Positions 42,745-52,317 are shown, counted from the first letter of the stretch. The stretch: 64,000 bases of DNA from an uncultured Gammaproteobacteria bacterium (GCA_958295835.1 OY282378.1:5171694-5235693), one strand, 5' to 3'. A program made the numbers and translations. The notes: generated by a model from the letters alone, not told the origin.

Positions 42745-43701
42745 TCACTCCGACCTCTCGCCTCCCCGATACCCCGGCTGGTGGCTCGGGCGACGAAGAA
42801 CGGTGGAGGGCGAATGAAACCGGAAGACCGCGACCGCGCCGAAGGCACGGAGCTCGTTCGCGCTCAGGAAGGGGAACCAGTCGGCGATCTCGGCCGGCAG
42901 CGCTTCGGGGTCCGCGATCACGAAATCCCCCGGCGGGAAGCCGATCTCGTCGAGGAAGTACGTGAACGCCTCGAACGGGGGTTCGAGATGCTCCCAGGCG
43001 ACCCGCAGGTTGAGCAGCGACCCGGCCGGTGCGCCGGGGGGCGGCTGCCGGCGCAGGCGCTGGAAGAGCCAGCCGCCACGGTGGGAGCAATGGAACGCGC
43101 CGTACAGCACGACGTGACGGCGCCCCGGCCGGTACCGCGCCCGGAAGTTCGTCTCGATCGAGCCTTCGCGCGAGCCGTGTTCCCCCCCGCGGCGCGCGGA
43201 GCGCTGTTCGGGCCGTTCCTCGATGCCGTCGATCTCGAGGGCGGGATTGGCCGCGAGCGCGCTGCGCAGGAGCCTTGCCATGTCGGCGCCGAGCAGCATG
43301 ACCGGGTCATCTCCCGACTCGACCCGGCGGTGTATCCGCGCGGCTTCGCGGGCCGTGGCCTCGATCAGCAGGACGTCCGCCTTGAGCGTCGCGAACAGCC
43401 GGTCGGCAAGAAAGCGGCGCAGGTAGGGCTCATGGTTTTCCCCGACGCACAGCACCGCCACCGGCCGCCGGTCGAGCGCCGCCAGCCATTGCGGAACGGG
43501 CTGCAGGGTGCGTTCGATCCCGGCCCGCAGGGCCGTGCGTCCAGGGGGCGGCAACGCCGCGAACTTCGCGAGCGCTTTCTTCGCCCACCGGTGATGCGCC
43601 GGGAATTGGATCCGTTCGGGTGGCGGCCAGGGGGGAGGTGGCCGGGTGAATTCCACGTAGAGGGTATGGCCCTGGATCAGTGCGATGGCGAGCAGCGGCA
43701 C
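42745..43701 (-). CDS. Membrane-anchored ChaN/TraB-like hypothetical protein
   Basis: A 318-residue protein. The GTG at 43701 begins PLLAIALIQGHTLYVEF, and the open frame upstream (KNAALQIALIILG) looks like the rest of a hydrophobic anchor but offers no standard start, so the 5' end is uncertain. The body has VLCVGENHEPYLRRFL, DVLLIEA and VVLYGAFHCSHRGGWLF, a GExH...E...HxxH pattern reminiscent of ChaN/TraB/erythromycin-esterase-type folds. Function unknown. Confidence 0.5.
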   Translation of the reverse strand: MPLLAIALIQGHTLYVEFTRPPPPWPPPERIQFPAHHRWAKKALAKFAALPPPGRTALRAGIERTLQPVPQWLAALDRRPVAVLCVGENHEPYLRRFLADRLFATLKADVLLIEATAREAARIHRRVESGDDPVMLLGADMARLLRSALAANPALEIDGIEERPEQRSARRGGEHGSREGSIETNFRARYRPGRRHVVLYGAFHCSHRGGWLFQRLRRQPPPGAPAGSLLNLRVAWEHLEPPFEAFTYFLDEIGFPPGDFVIADPEALPAEIADWFPFLSANELRAFGAVAVFRFHSPSTVLRRPSHQPGYRGGERSE

Positions 43702-43814
43702 GCCGAGGATGATCAGCGCGATCTGTAATGCCGCGTTCTTGATGTCGGGACCTCTCCGTGTACCGATAGCGGCGACCGCTGGCGCGGTCGCTTGGTGATT
43801 ACGCTACGCGGAAT

Positions 43815-44070
43815 CGCGGGCGCCGGCTCAGGATCGGGAACCGTGCCGCCGGCTCAGGACCCGGGTTGCACCACCCGGAAACGCCGCCGCACCGGATCAG
43901 GGCCGTGGCCGGCTTCCCGAAGCACTGCCGCGCCGGCTCAGGATCGGGGTCGCGTGCCGCTGCGGCCGGGGATGCATTGGGGTAGCGCTACTCCTATGCG
44001 CCGTGCCGCCGGCTCAGAAGCGGGAGCAGCGCCGCCCGGAAAGCGCTGCCGCGCCGGATGCTCTCGCGTC
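43815..44070. repeat. Degenerate GCCGGCTCAGGATCGGG repeats
   Basis: At least five variants of CCGGCTCAGGATCGGG (about 43823, 43849, 43892, 43930 and 44009) lie within a 455-bp gap between the ChaN-like gene and the polyamine permease. Spacing is irregular (26-80 bp) and units differ, so this is not CRISPR. No gene is supported in the gap; downstream position suggests mRNA 3' structures or repeat debris. Confidence 0.6.
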
Positions 44071-44157
44071 GTTCCGAACCGCCTGCCGGCCCCGCGAGGC
44101 CCAGGTGGCTCGCCGCATCGTTCGGACACGATCCGGGCGGAGCGCTGGCGGACGTCC

Positions 44158-45045
44158 CTACGCCGGGGTCAGGCCGCGCAGCCGCTCGGAGCGCCGGCGC
44201 AGCAGCTCGACGGTGGTCAGCAGCAGGACGGAGAGGATCACCAGCACCGTGGCCACCGCGAGGATCGTCGGACTGATCTCCTGGCGAATGCCCGCCCACA
44301 TCTGTCTCGGCAGGGTGAGCTGATCCGCCCCGCCCAGGAACAGGATGATGACCACCTCGTCGAAGGAGGTGATGAAGGCGAAGAGCGCGCCCGAGATGAC
44401 CCCCGGCGCAATCAGCGGGAGCTGGACCTTGAAGAAGTTGTACGTCGGACTCCCGCCCAAGCTTTGTGCCGCGCGGGTCAGCGAGTAGTCGAATCCGATC
44501 AGCGTCGCGGTCACCGTGATCACCACGAACGGCAGCCCGAGCACGGTATGTGCCAGGATGACGCCGGCAAAGCTCGCCACGAGCTTGAGCTTGGCGTAGA
44601 ACAGGAACATGCCGGCCGCGGTGATGATCAGCGGCACGATCATCGGCGAGATCAGGAACGCCATGATCAGGCGCCGGCCCGCCAGATGGGAGCGGCTGAG
44701 CCCCAGCGCGGCCAGGGTGCCGATGGCGGTGGCCAGCACCGTGGCGACGACGGCGATGATCAGGCTGTTGACGGCGCCGATCTTCCACTTGTCGCTGCAC
44801 ACCGTCGTAATGACGTCGGCGGCCGAGCAGTCCCCCACCATGAGCTTGTACCACCGCACCGAGAAGGCTTCCGGGTCGAGCCGCAGCATGCCGGGGGTGA
44901 AGTCGAGGAAGGGGGCGGCGGTGAACGACAGGGGAATGACCGCGATGAGCGGCATCACCAGGAAGAACAGCACGAGCGCGCAGTAGACCACGTAGGTCCG
45001 GTGCCAGACGCGCTGGCCGGTGGTGTAGTAGGCAGGAAGTGCCAT
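44158..45045 (-). CDS. Polyamine-type ABC permease, PotC-like
   Basis: A 295-residue PotC/YdcV-type permease with six helices (RTYVVYCALVLFFLVMPLIAVIPLS first). The EAA loop is TRAAQSLGGSPTYNFFKVQLPLIAPGVISG. It has an extra Cys-containing periplasmic piece (VGDCSAADVITTVCSDKWK), possibly a disulfide. It is the last gene of the operon, starting two bases after the PotB-like stop. Confidence 0.85.
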   Translation of the reverse strand: MALPAYYTTGQRVWHRTYVVYCALVLFFLVMPLIAVIPLSFTAAPFLDFTPGMLRLDPEAFSVRWYKLMVGDCSAADVITTVCSDKWKIGAVNSLIIAVVATVLATAIGTLAALGLSRSHLAGRRLIMAFLISPMIVPLIITAAGMFLFYAKLKLVASFAGVILAHTVLGLPFVVITVTATLIGFDYSLTRAAQSLGGSPTYNFFKVQLPLIAPGVISGALFAFITSFDEVVIILFLGGADQLTLPRQMWAGIRQEISPTILAVATVLVILSVLLLTTVELLRRRSERLRGLTPA

Positions 45046-45047
45046 CG

Positions 45048-46340
45048 TCAGCCCATCTTCATGTTGTCGATGCCCACCACCCGGTCGTAGACCCAGTAGA
45101 GGATCAGGATCGCGGCGAGCAGGATCACGCCCATCGCCGAGGCCAGCCCCCAGTTGAGGCTCGACTTCAGATGGTAGGCGATGTAGTTGCCGATCATCTG
45201 CCCGTCCTTGCCGCCGACCAGCTCGGGGGTGATGAAGTACCCGATCGCGACGATGAACACGAGGATCACGCCCGCCCCGACCCCCGGCAGGCTCTGCGGC
45301 ACGTACACGCGGAGGAAGGCGATCGCCGGCGGCGCGCCCAGGTTCTGGGCGGCCTTCATGTAGGCGGGCGAGATGCCCTTCATCACGCTGTAGACCGGGA
45401 GGATCATGAAGGGCAGCAGGATCTGGGTCATGACGATGACGGTGCCGGTGAAGTTGTACATCATTTGCCACCGGCTCTCGTCGCCGACCAGGCGCAGCCA
45501 CACCAGGGTGTCGTTGACCACCCCCTCCTGCTGCAACATGATCATCCACGCCACGATGCGCACCAGCAGCGACGTCCAGAACGGCATCAGCACGCAGATC
45601 ATAAGGAGGTTGGAGTAGCGCAGCGGCAGGGTCGCCAGCAGGTGCGCGACCGGATAGCCGAGCGCCAGGCAGGCCAGGGTGACGATCACGCTGATCATCA
45701 GCGTGCGCATCCACAGCGTCTTGTAGATGCGGCGGTTCTCGGGTTGCTGGACCACTGCCTTCCCGAAGCCGTACTGCAAGTCGAAGGAATTCAGGTAGTA
45801 CCCCAGGGTGTACGGGTCCTTCATGATCCCGAGGGAATGCCAGAACGAGATGTCCTCCCACCGCTTGTCGATCCCGATGAGCGCCTCCTTGTAGGGGCCG
45901 GCGAAGTCCGGGTCCGTGCCGAGAAGCGCCTTGACCTTGCGCTTCGTCTTCTTCATCAGGCTCTTCCACTTGGACTTCGCGTAGTTCATGCGCGTGCTCG
46001 CGCGCCCGATCTGGAGCCCGCTGGCCTCGGCGACGTCCTTGAACATCGCCTCGTAGAGCGGCTCGGAGGGCAGCTCCTCGCCGTCCCATTGCTGGTAGGC
46101 GGCGAAGGTCCGGGGCAGGGCGTTGTTGACCTGGGTGTCGTCGACGCTCCAGGTCATCAGGTAGATGACCGGCATGCCGAAGAGCACGAACAGGAACACC
46201 ACGGCCGGGGCCACCAGCGCCAGGGCGGTGAGCTTGCGGCGGCGCAACGAGCGCTGGAGGCTTTCCTTCAGCGGCCGGCCGTCGGCCGTGAGCAGCTCGC
46301 CGGTTGCGGTGGTGGACATGTCGATGGAGGTGGCGGCCAT
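45048..46340 (-). CDS. Polyamine-type ABC permease, PotB-like
   Basis: A 430-residue permease, longer than the usual 280-310. After the first helix (LTALALVAPAVVFLFVLFG) there is a roughly 150-residue insert rich in Lys/Arg (NYAKSKWKSLMKKTKRKVKALLG) before the typical five-helix core and EAA loop (SPAYMKAAQNLGAPPAIAFLRVYVPQ). Such long first periplasmic loops occur in PotB relatives of uncertain substrate. It is separated from the binding protein by about 590 bp containing a broken DUF1640 gene. Confidence 0.85.
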   Translation of the reverse strand: MAATSIDMSTTATGELLTADGRPLKESLQRSLRRRKLTALALVAPAVVFLFVLFGMPVIYLMTWSVDDTQVNNALPRTFAAYQQWDGEELPSEPLYEAMFKDVAEASGLQIGRASTRMNYAKSKWKSLMKKTKRKVKALLGTDPDFAGPYKEALIGIDKRWEDISFWHSLGIMKDPYTLGYYLNSFDLQYGFGKAVVQQPENRRIYKTLWMRTLMISVIVTLACLALGYPVAHLLATLPLRYSNLLMICVLMPFWTSLLVRIVAWMIMLQQEGVVNDTLVWLRLVGDESRWQMMYNFTGTVIVMTQILLPFMILPVYSVMKGISPAYMKAAQNLGAPPAIAFLRVYVPQSLPGVGAGVILVFIVAIGYFITPELVGGKDGQMIGNYIAYHLKSSLNWGLASAMGVILLAAILILYWVYDRVVGIDNMKMG

Positions 46341-46429
46341 TGGGGTGGTTCGTCGGTTCCCTGATCTCTCAGCGTCCGGATTCCATGCGAATCAGCCGGT
46401 CGGGTGTGGCGGTCCCGGCCGGATACGGG

Positions 46430-46697
46430 TCAGATCGGCAGGAACCGAAGGGCGGTGAGGATCGCGACGATGGCCCCGCCCTGAATCCACAAGGCGCGGT
46501 ACATGCGCCCTTCGAGGGCTTCGAGCCTGGCGTCGATGCGCGCTTCGAGGCCGGCGAGGTCGGCTTTGGTGGCGAATTCGTCACGGTCGGGCGGCATCGC
46601 GCATCCCTTCGGCGATGGCTTCCGCGTGCTGGCGTTCGATTCCGGCCGCTTCGAGGTCGCGGGTGGTCTTGAGGGCGTCGAAGGTGGTGGCGTTCAT
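46430..46697 (-). pseudogene. Split DUF1640 (CCDC90-like) gene
   Basis: Frame 1 (46697-46581) gives MNATTFDALKTTRDLEAAGIERQHAEAIAEG and stops. Frame 2 (46597-46430) gives MPPDRDEFATKADLAGLEARIDARLEALEG, then the C-terminal helix ALWIQGGAIVAILTALRFLPI. Together they are a normal DUF1640 coiled-coil plus single membrane anchor. The join requires a one-base shift near 46590, or the two overlapping pieces are made separately. GGAGA precedes the first start. About 235 bp of unassigned DNA separate it from the binding-protein gene. Confidence 0.7.
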
Positions 46698-46932
46698 GGC
46701 GGTGTCTCCGGGGCAGTGAGTGAACGTTGACTGCAAGTCTCCGAAGAAATCGACGGGCAAGCCCCCGGCTGCGCCAAGCCGGATTCCGATACCGTCCCGC
46801 TCGGCCGCGGGGCCGTATGGTTCCCCGACCACCGGACCGGGCGACACGGCGCCGCCCGGTCCACATGGAACACACCCGCTCCTCGCCGGTCAGCGCACCG
46901 GGCAAGGGCGCCACCGCTGACGCGGTCGTGTA

Positions 46933-48033
46933 CTACTGCGCACGCCAAGCGTCGAAACGCTCCTTGACGGCGTCGCCGTTGTCGGCCCACCAGTCCGGAT
47001 TGGCGATGACGCTCCGGGCCATGACCTCCGGACGGTTCGGCATGTGCTCCATGATGTTCTTGCCGTTGTGGAACCACGGCTCACCGGCTTCGATGATGCC
47101 GAAGGCGGAATTGCGCATCGGACCGTAGTTGATGTATCGGGCCTGACCCGCCTGCTGCTCGGGTGCGCTCGCGAAGCCGATGAACTCGAAGGCGGCCTCC
47201 ATGTTGGGCGTTCCCTTCACGACGACCATCCACTCCTCCTCCAGCACCTGCCCGTCCCATACCGGCACGAAGGTGGCGTCTTCGCTCAGGTTCGCGGCGC
47301 CCACGCGGCCGTTGTATGCGAGCGCCATGGAGGTCTCACCCGACTTCACGAACTCCAGCGGCTTCGAGCCCGCCGACCAGAACACCGAGTGGTCGCGGAT
47401 CTTGTCGAGGGTCGCGAACGCCCGGTCGATCCCTTCATCGGTGTCCATCACCTCGTAGACCCCTTTCGGGTCCACGCCGTCGGCCACGAGCGCCATCTCG
47501 ATCAGCGCGTTCGGCCACGAGTGGATCCCCCGCTTGCCGGGAAAGTCGGACACGTTGAAGAAGTCCGCAATCGACGCCGGCGCCTGCTTGCCCGCCCACG
47601 CCGGCTCGTCGTAGAACATCATGTAGGACCACCAGATCTGCGGGGCGACGCATTTGTTGGGGCGGGGCACCATCATGTCCTCGTCGAGCGACTTCCCATC
47701 CATGGTCTTGACGAGATACCGCTCCGGGATCTCCTCGAACAAGCCCTCGTCGCAGCCCACCCGCGCCTCGTGGGGCAGCACGTCCACGATGTCCCAGGTC
47801 ACCGTGCCCGACTCGACCTGCGTGCGCACCTCGCCGAGGCCGCCGTTGTAGTTCTCCCAGTGGATCTTCTTCCCGGTCTTCTCCTCCCACGGCGTTCCGT
47901 AGGCTTTCTGCTGCGAGGCGGTGTATGCGCCGCCCCAGGACACGACCGTCACGTCGGCGGCCTGGGACGCGCCCGCCGCGAGTGCGACGGCGCCCGCCAC
48001 CGCGAGTGCCCGGGCAATGGTTTCGTGTTTCAT
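46933..48033 (-). CDS. Polyamine-type ABC binding protein
   Basis: A 366-residue periplasmic protein of the PotD/PotF-like family with CAGGAGA before ATG 48033. The signal peptide is MKHETIARALAVAGAVALAAGASQA; the mature part begins ADVTVVSWGGAYTASQQKAYGTPWEEKTG. It has SGTVTWDIVDVLPHE and CVAPQIWWSYMMFYDEPAW. It is between the ATPase (84 bp upstream) and the permeases. Substrate could be putrescine, spermidine or another cation; sequence does not decide. Confidence 0.87.
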   Translation of the reverse strand: MKHETIARALAVAGAVALAAGASQAADVTVVSWGGAYTASQQKAYGTPWEEKTGKKIHWENYNGGLGEVRTQVESGTVTWDIVDVLPHEARVGCDEGLFEEIPERYLVKTMDGKSLDEDMMVPRPNKCVAPQIWWSYMMFYDEPAWAGKQAPASIADFFNVSDFPGKRGIHSWPNALIEMALVADGVDPKGVYEVMDTDEGIDRAFATLDKIRDHSVFWSAGSKPLEFVKSGETSMALAYNGRVGAANLSEDATFVPVWDGQVLEEEWMVVVKGTPNMEAAFEFIGFASAPEQQAGQARYINYGPMRNSAFGIIEAGEPWFHNGKNIMEHMPNRPEVMARSVIANPDWWADNGDAVKERFDAWRAQ

Positions 48034-48116
48034 TTGATGTCTCCTGTCTTCAGCTCGGTGGGTCTCGGCTCTCGGCGGGACTGTTCGCGCAGCGGCTTTC
48101 CGGAAACGTCGCGGTT

Positions 48117-49265
48117 TCAGCCCGCGATCGGGTCCAGCGCGCGGCAATCCTCCGTCAGCCAGGCGACGGTCGCCGCCTCTCCTATCTTCAATCGCCGGTG
48201 CGCATGGGTGTTCGGCACTTTGACGATGAAGTCGTCATGCCCGGCGACCGTCAGACGCGTGCGTATATGGTCGCCCAGGTAGATCAATTCTTCGACCCTC
48301 CCTTCGAGGGTGTTGAAGCCGTCGGTGCTCACGGGGTCGATCTCGGCCCGCTCGGGCCGGAGCGAGAGCGTCGTTCGAGTGTTCGCACGCTCCACGTTGA
48401 CCGCGAGCGCGGAGACTTCGCCGCCGCCGTCGATGGCCACCCGGCATTCGCCGTTGCGGATTTCGGTGACGGTGCCGTGCAGGGTGTTGTTCTCGCCGAT
48501 GAAGTGGGCGACGAAGCTGTTTTGCGGCCGCTCGTAGAGCTCGGCGGGAGTGGAGAGCTGCTGGATGACCCCGTCGTCGAACACCGCGATGCGGTCCGAC
48601 ATGGTGAGCGCCTCGCTCTGATCGTGGGTCACGTAGACGACGGTCACCCCCAGGCTCTCGTGGATATGCTTGATTTCGTACTGCATCTGTTCGCGCAACT
48701 GCTTGTCGAGGGCGCCCAGGGGCTCGTCCATCAGCACCAGGTCGGGCTCGAAGACCAGCGCCCGGGCAACGGCGACCCGTTGCTGCTGGCCGCCCGAGAG
48801 CTGGGCCGGGCGCCGCCCGCCGAAGCCGGGAAGCTCGACCATCTCCAGGACCTTCCCGACCCGCCGGCGCGCCTCGTCGCGCGGCATGCGCCGCACTTCC
48901 AGGGGGAAGAGCAGGTTTTCCTCCACCGACATGTGCGGGAACAGCGCGTAGTTCTGGAACACCATGCCGATCCCGCGCTTGTGCGGCGCGACGTTGTTGA
49001 TCGGGCGGGTATTCAGAAAGATCTCGCCGTGGGTCGCGGGCTCGAACCCCGCGAGCATCATCAGGCACGTCGTCTTGCCCGAGCCGGAAGGCCCGAGCAT
49101 CGTCAGGAACTCTCCCTTGGCGATGTCCAGATTGAGGCTCTTGACGACCAGGGTCACCCCGTCGTAGCTCTTCTGGACGTTGTCGAAGCGGACGTAGGCC
49201 GCACCCGGATCGGCGCCCGGGGCGTGAGAGGCCGGCTGAGGAGGATTGGCGCCGGAGTCGCTCAT
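48117..49265 (-). CDS. Polyamine-type ABC ATPase, PotA-like
   Basis: A 382-residue ABC ATPase with Walker A (LGPSGSGKTTCLMML), signature (QLSGGQQQRVAVARAL), Walker B (DLVLMDEPLGALD) and His switch (YVTHDQSEAL). A C-terminal TOBE domain (RPERAEIDP onward) is typical of PotA. It is the first gene of the transporter operon. All motifs are canonical. Confidence 0.9.
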   Translation of the reverse strand: MSDSGANPPQPASHAPGADPGAAYVRFDNVQKSYDGVTLVVKSLNLDIAKGEFLTMLGPSGSGKTTCLMMLAGFEPATHGEIFLNTRPINNVAPHKRGIGMVFQNYALFPHMSVEENLLFPLEVRRMPRDEARRRVGKVLEMVELPGFGGRRPAQLSGGQQQRVAVARALVFEPDLVLMDEPLGALDKQLREQMQYEIKHIHESLGVTVVYVTHDQSEALTMSDRIAVFDDGVIQQLSTPAELYERPQNSFVAHFIGENNTLHGTVTEIRNGECRVAIDGGGEVSALAVNVERANTRTTLSLRPERAEIDPVSTDGFNTLEGRVEELIYLGDHIRTRLTVAGHDDFIVKVPNTHAHRRLKIGEAATVAWLTEDCRALDPIAG

Positions 49266-49305
49266 GGAGTGCCTGTCGATGGTTCGCTGATCATCGGGTG
49301 CGGGT

Positions 49306-49470
49306 TCAGCGTGACTCCTGCATCTTGCCTTTCGGCGAGGCAGGGAAGAGGGATCCGCCGCATGGCGGCCCTGTCGAGCTGCTCATTCGCCGCCGCTGAA
49401 TGGTCCGTATCCCGCGGGACGCGACGCTCGCCCACTGGAGATAGTGCATCATCTCGTAGCGGATCTCCAT
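49306..49470 (-). CDS. Possible small protein after thioesterase
   Basis: A 54-residue frame starts at ATG 49470, two bases beyond the thioesterase stop, with GAGGG six bases upstream. It reads MEIRYEMMHYLQWASVASRG and then a basic segment. No family is recognised. Placement suggests coupling, but the length and Arg/Ser-rich end make chance likely. Confidence 0.25.
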   Translation of the reverse strand: MEIRYEMMHYLQWASVASRGIRTIQRRRMSSSTGPPCGGSLFPASPKGKMQESR

Positions 49471-49472
49471 GA

Positions 49473-49982
49473 TCAACCCTCACTCGCCCCACCGGGTTGA
49501 GCGCCGATATCGCGAATGGAACGGCCCGCCTCCTCCGGAACGCCCAGCGCCGCGTGTCCCGCCGCGACCTGCTCGATACGGCGGGCGACGTCGCCGGGGA
49601 ACGGGCTGGTGTGCGCCCCGTCTTCGCTCTGGACGACATGCAGCATCATCACGTCCATGGTGGCCGCGCAATAGCCGTCGTCGCTGGCGAACAGTCGATG
49701 GAACACGCGCAACCGCTTCGCATCGACACCGAGGATCAGGCTCTCGATGTGGAGCCGCTGCCCCAGCGACAGCTCCCGCGCCCACGTGAGATGGGCTTCC
49801 ACCGAGTAGAGCGTCTCCCCGGTTCGCGCCCGATAATCCGCGTGCAGCCCCAGATGATCCTGGACCCGCCAGCTCGCCTCGCCGAATGCGACCGCATAAC
49901 AGCCGTCGTTCATGTGCCGGTTGGCGTCGACCCACTCCGCGAGCACCTCGCCTTCCCACAGCCTCAATGCACCGGCCATCAT
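49473..49982 (-). CDS. Hotdog-fold acyl-CoA thioesterase
   Basis: A 169-residue protein of the 4HBT type. It shows VLAEWVDANRHMNDGCYAVAFGEASW (catalytic segment with Asp/Asn-RHM), YSVEAHLTWARELSLGQRL and RLRVFHRLFASDDGY, then MMLHVV. It resembles the thioesterase domain fused to, or encoded beside, carnitine 3-dehydrogenase (betainyl-CoA thioesterase type), although no carnitine dehydrogenase is in the window. It starts 13 bp after leuA and ends just before the polyamine ABC operon. Confidence 0.8.
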   Translation of the reverse strand: MMAGALRLWEGEVLAEWVDANRHMNDGCYAVAFGEASWRVQDHLGLHADYRARTGETLYSVEAHLTWARELSLGQRLHIESLILGVDAKRLRVFHRLFASDDGYCAATMDVMMLHVVQSEDGAHTSPFPGDVARRIEQVAAGHAALGVPEEAGRSIRDIGAQPGGASEG

Positions 49983-49995
49983 CGGCCCCTGCGAT

Positions 49996-51675
49996 TCAGC
50001 CGGCCCTGGCGAAGAGGCGGTTCACCGCGCAGAGGATCGCGCGCAGCGACGCGTTCGTGATGTTGGGGTGCCTCCCCACTCCGAACAGCACGTCCCCGGA
50101 CTCGCCGGCCGCCTCGACGTACGCCACGGCCGTCGCATCGGCGCCCCGCCCGAGCGCGTGCTCGTGGTAGTCCTTGACCGATATCTTCACCCCGCAGTCG
50201 GATTCGAGCGCGTCCACGAAGGCGGCGATGGGTCCGTTGCCCCGGCCGGTGATGGTGAGCTCTTCGCCGTGGCGGCGGATGGTCGCGGTGATCTTCCGGC
50301 GCTCCGAGGCATGGGTGTCCGGCACCGACCAGTGCTCGACGAACTCGTACGGGCCATCCTCGCGCAGATACTCCGATTCGAACCGCTTCCAGATGGCCTC
50401 GGAGCTGATCTCGGTGCCGCTCTGGTCGGTGACGTCCTGCACGATACGGCTGAACTCGACCTGGAGGGCGCGCGGCAGGTCCAGGCCGTGGTCGGCCTTG
50501 AGGAGATAGGCCACCCCGCCTTTTCCGGACTGGCTGTTGACCCGGATGATCGCCTCGTAGTCGCGTCCCACGTCCCGCGGGTCCACCGGCAGGTAGGGCA
50601 CTTCCCAGAGGCCGGAGTTGCTTCGCTCCATCGCGTTCATGCCCTTCTTGATCGCATCCTGGTGCGATCCCGAGAACGCGGTGTAGACGAGCTCGCCCGC
50701 CCACGGGTGCCGTGGGTGGACCGGAAGCTGGTTGCAGAACTCCGCCACGCCCTTGAGCCGGTCGATGTCGGAGAGGTCGAGCTCGGGGTCGATCCCCTGG
50801 GTGAACAGGTTCATCGCGAGGTTGACGACGTCCACGTTGCCGGTGCGCTCGCCGTTGCCGAACAGGGTGCCCTCCACCCGATCCGCCCCGGCCATCACCG
50901 CCAGCTCCGCCGCCGCCACTCCGGTGCCCCGGTCGTTGTGGGGATGGAGGCTGATGACGCAGCGCTCGCGGTACCGGAAGTTGCGGATGAACCATTCGAT
51001 CTGGTCCGCATAGACGTTGGGGGTGGCCATCTCCACCGTCGCGGGAAGGTTGATGATCGCCTTCTTCTCCGGCGTCGGCTCCCACACGTCGCAGACCGCC
51101 TCGCAGACCGAGACCGCGAAGTCGAGCTCGGTGCCGGTGAAGCTCTCGGGCGAGTACTGGTACACGATCTCCGAACCGTTCATGCCCTCGGCGAGCTCGC
51201 GCACGAGCCGGGCACCGCTGACCGCTATGTCGGCGATGCCGTCGCGGTCGAGACCGAACACCACCCGGCGCTGCACGGTGGAGGTCGAGTTGTAGAGGTG
51301 GAGTATCGCGCGCCGGCAGCCCGCGATACTCTCGAAGGTGCGCCGGATCAGGGGCTCCCGGGCCTGGGTGAGCACCTGGATGGTCACGTCCGCGGGGATG
51401 CGGTCTTCGTCGATCAGCTTGCGCACGAAGTCGAAATCGGTCTTCGAGGCCGACGGAAAGCCCACCTCGATCTCCTTGAAGCCCATGCCGGCGAGGGTTT
51501 CGAACATGTGCAGCTTGCGCCGGCCGTCCATCGGGTCGATGAGCGCCTGGTTGCCGTCTCGCAGATCCACGCTGCACCACACCGGGGCGCGGGTGATGGT
51601 GCGGCCCGGCCACTGCCGGTCCGGCAGATCGATCGGCTTGAACGGCTGGTACTTCCCGGTGGGCATCCTGTTCAT
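49996..51675 (-). CDS. leuA: 2-Isopropylmalate synthase
   Basis: A 559-residue enzyme condensing acetyl-CoA with 2-oxoisovalerate, the first step of leucine synthesis. The start MNRMPTGKYQPFKPIDLPDRQWPGR at 51675 matches the long LeuA type. The barrel has VWCSVDLRDGNQALIDPM (metal/substrate Arg-Asp), ISLHPHNDRGTGVAAAE (metal His pair) and EGTLFGNGERTGNVD. The C-terminal LeuA allosteric domain follows (HWSVPDTHASERRKITATI, DALESDCGVKISVKDYHEHAL). No other leucine genes are near. A longer N-terminal reading is unlikely to be used. Confidence 0.92.
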   Translation of the reverse strand: MNRMPTGKYQPFKPIDLPDRQWPGRTITRAPVWCSVDLRDGNQALIDPMDGRRKLHMFETLAGMGFKEIEVGFPSASKTDFDFVRKLIDEDRIPADVTIQVLTQAREPLIRRTFESIAGCRRAILHLYNSTSTVQRRVVFGLDRDGIADIAVSGARLVRELAEGMNGSEIVYQYSPESFTGTELDFAVSVCEAVCDVWEPTPEKKAIINLPATVEMATPNVYADQIEWFIRNFRYRERCVISLHPHNDRGTGVAAAELAVMAGADRVEGTLFGNGERTGNVDVVNLAMNLFTQGIDPELDLSDIDRLKGVAEFCNQLPVHPRHPWAGELVYTAFSGSHQDAIKKGMNAMERSNSGLWEVPYLPVDPRDVGRDYEAIIRVNSQSGKGGVAYLLKADHGLDLPRALQVEFSRIVQDVTDQSGTEISSEAIWKRFESEYLREDGPYEFVEHWSVPDTHASERRKITATIRRHGEELTITGRGNGPIAAFVDALESDCGVKISVKDYHEHALGRGADATAVAYVEAAGESGDVLFGVGRHPNITNASLRAILCAVNRLFARAG

Positions 51676-51943
51676 GGGGGCATGTGCTCGAGGTGGCGGG
51701 CTCCGCGTGCCGTGACGCCGTTCGATGCGAATGGTGACCGTCGGCACGGTCACCTGGCGATTCCGCCACGCGGGACCGCCGGCATCCACGGCCGGCGCGG
51801 CAACGGGCGAGGAAAGGGTTTGTTCCATGCGAGTGTAAACGACACGGCTGCATCGCGGGAGGCGGGCCGTCGTTCTTCAGCGATTGAACCGCCCCGGGTT
51901 TCCCGGAGACTCCACTCGTTGAGCCTTTGGGAGGAAAAGGCAG

Positions 51944-52317
51944 ATGAAATCACCGACAAGATACTCCCCGGAAGTCCGGGAACGGGCGGTGCGCTTGGTG
52001 TTGGATCACCAGGGCGAACATGATTCGCAGTGGTCGGCGATCACCTCGGTGGCATCGAAGCTCGGGTGCATGGCGAAGACGCTGCGCAAGTGGGTGCGAC
52101 AGGCCGATTCCCGCTTCCGCGGGAATGACGTGCGACCGCGGGGGCCGTGCAGGGTTCACGAGCGAGGAGCGCCGCCGGCTCAAGGAGCTGGAGCGCGAGA
52201 ACCGAGAGCTGCGCCGAGCGAACGAGATTCTTCGCAAGGCGTCGGCGTATTTGTCTACCTTCGGCAGACAACACCACCACCATTCGCGCAGGCGGAGCAC
52301 GAGCGCCGCGCGAGAGG
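51944..52317 (+). pseudogene. IS3 OrfA, frameshifted
   Basis: MKSPTRYSPEVRERAVRLVL and SVASKLGCMAKTLRKWVRQAD give the HTH of an IS3 OrfA. A palindrome at 52107-52126 then shifts the frame, and GFTSEERRRLKELERENREL, RRANEILRKASAY (leucine zipper) continues in another. A second insertion (TGTCTACCTTCGGCAGACA, 52252-52270) interrupts the end KASAYFAQAE. Confidence 0.85.
52107..52126. repeat. Palindrome insert in OrfA
   Basis: ATTCCCGC / GCGGGAAT with a 4-base loop, followed by GAC. Same family as the inserts at 52367 and 53154. Confidence 0.8.

Noticed and set aside
43815..44070. CRISPR array
   Set aside because: Units differ in sequence and spacing and there are no cas genes in the window.
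49306..49470. Confident small gene after the thioesterase
   Set aside because: It has a fair start but no family and an Arg/Ser-rich tail; listed only at low confidence.
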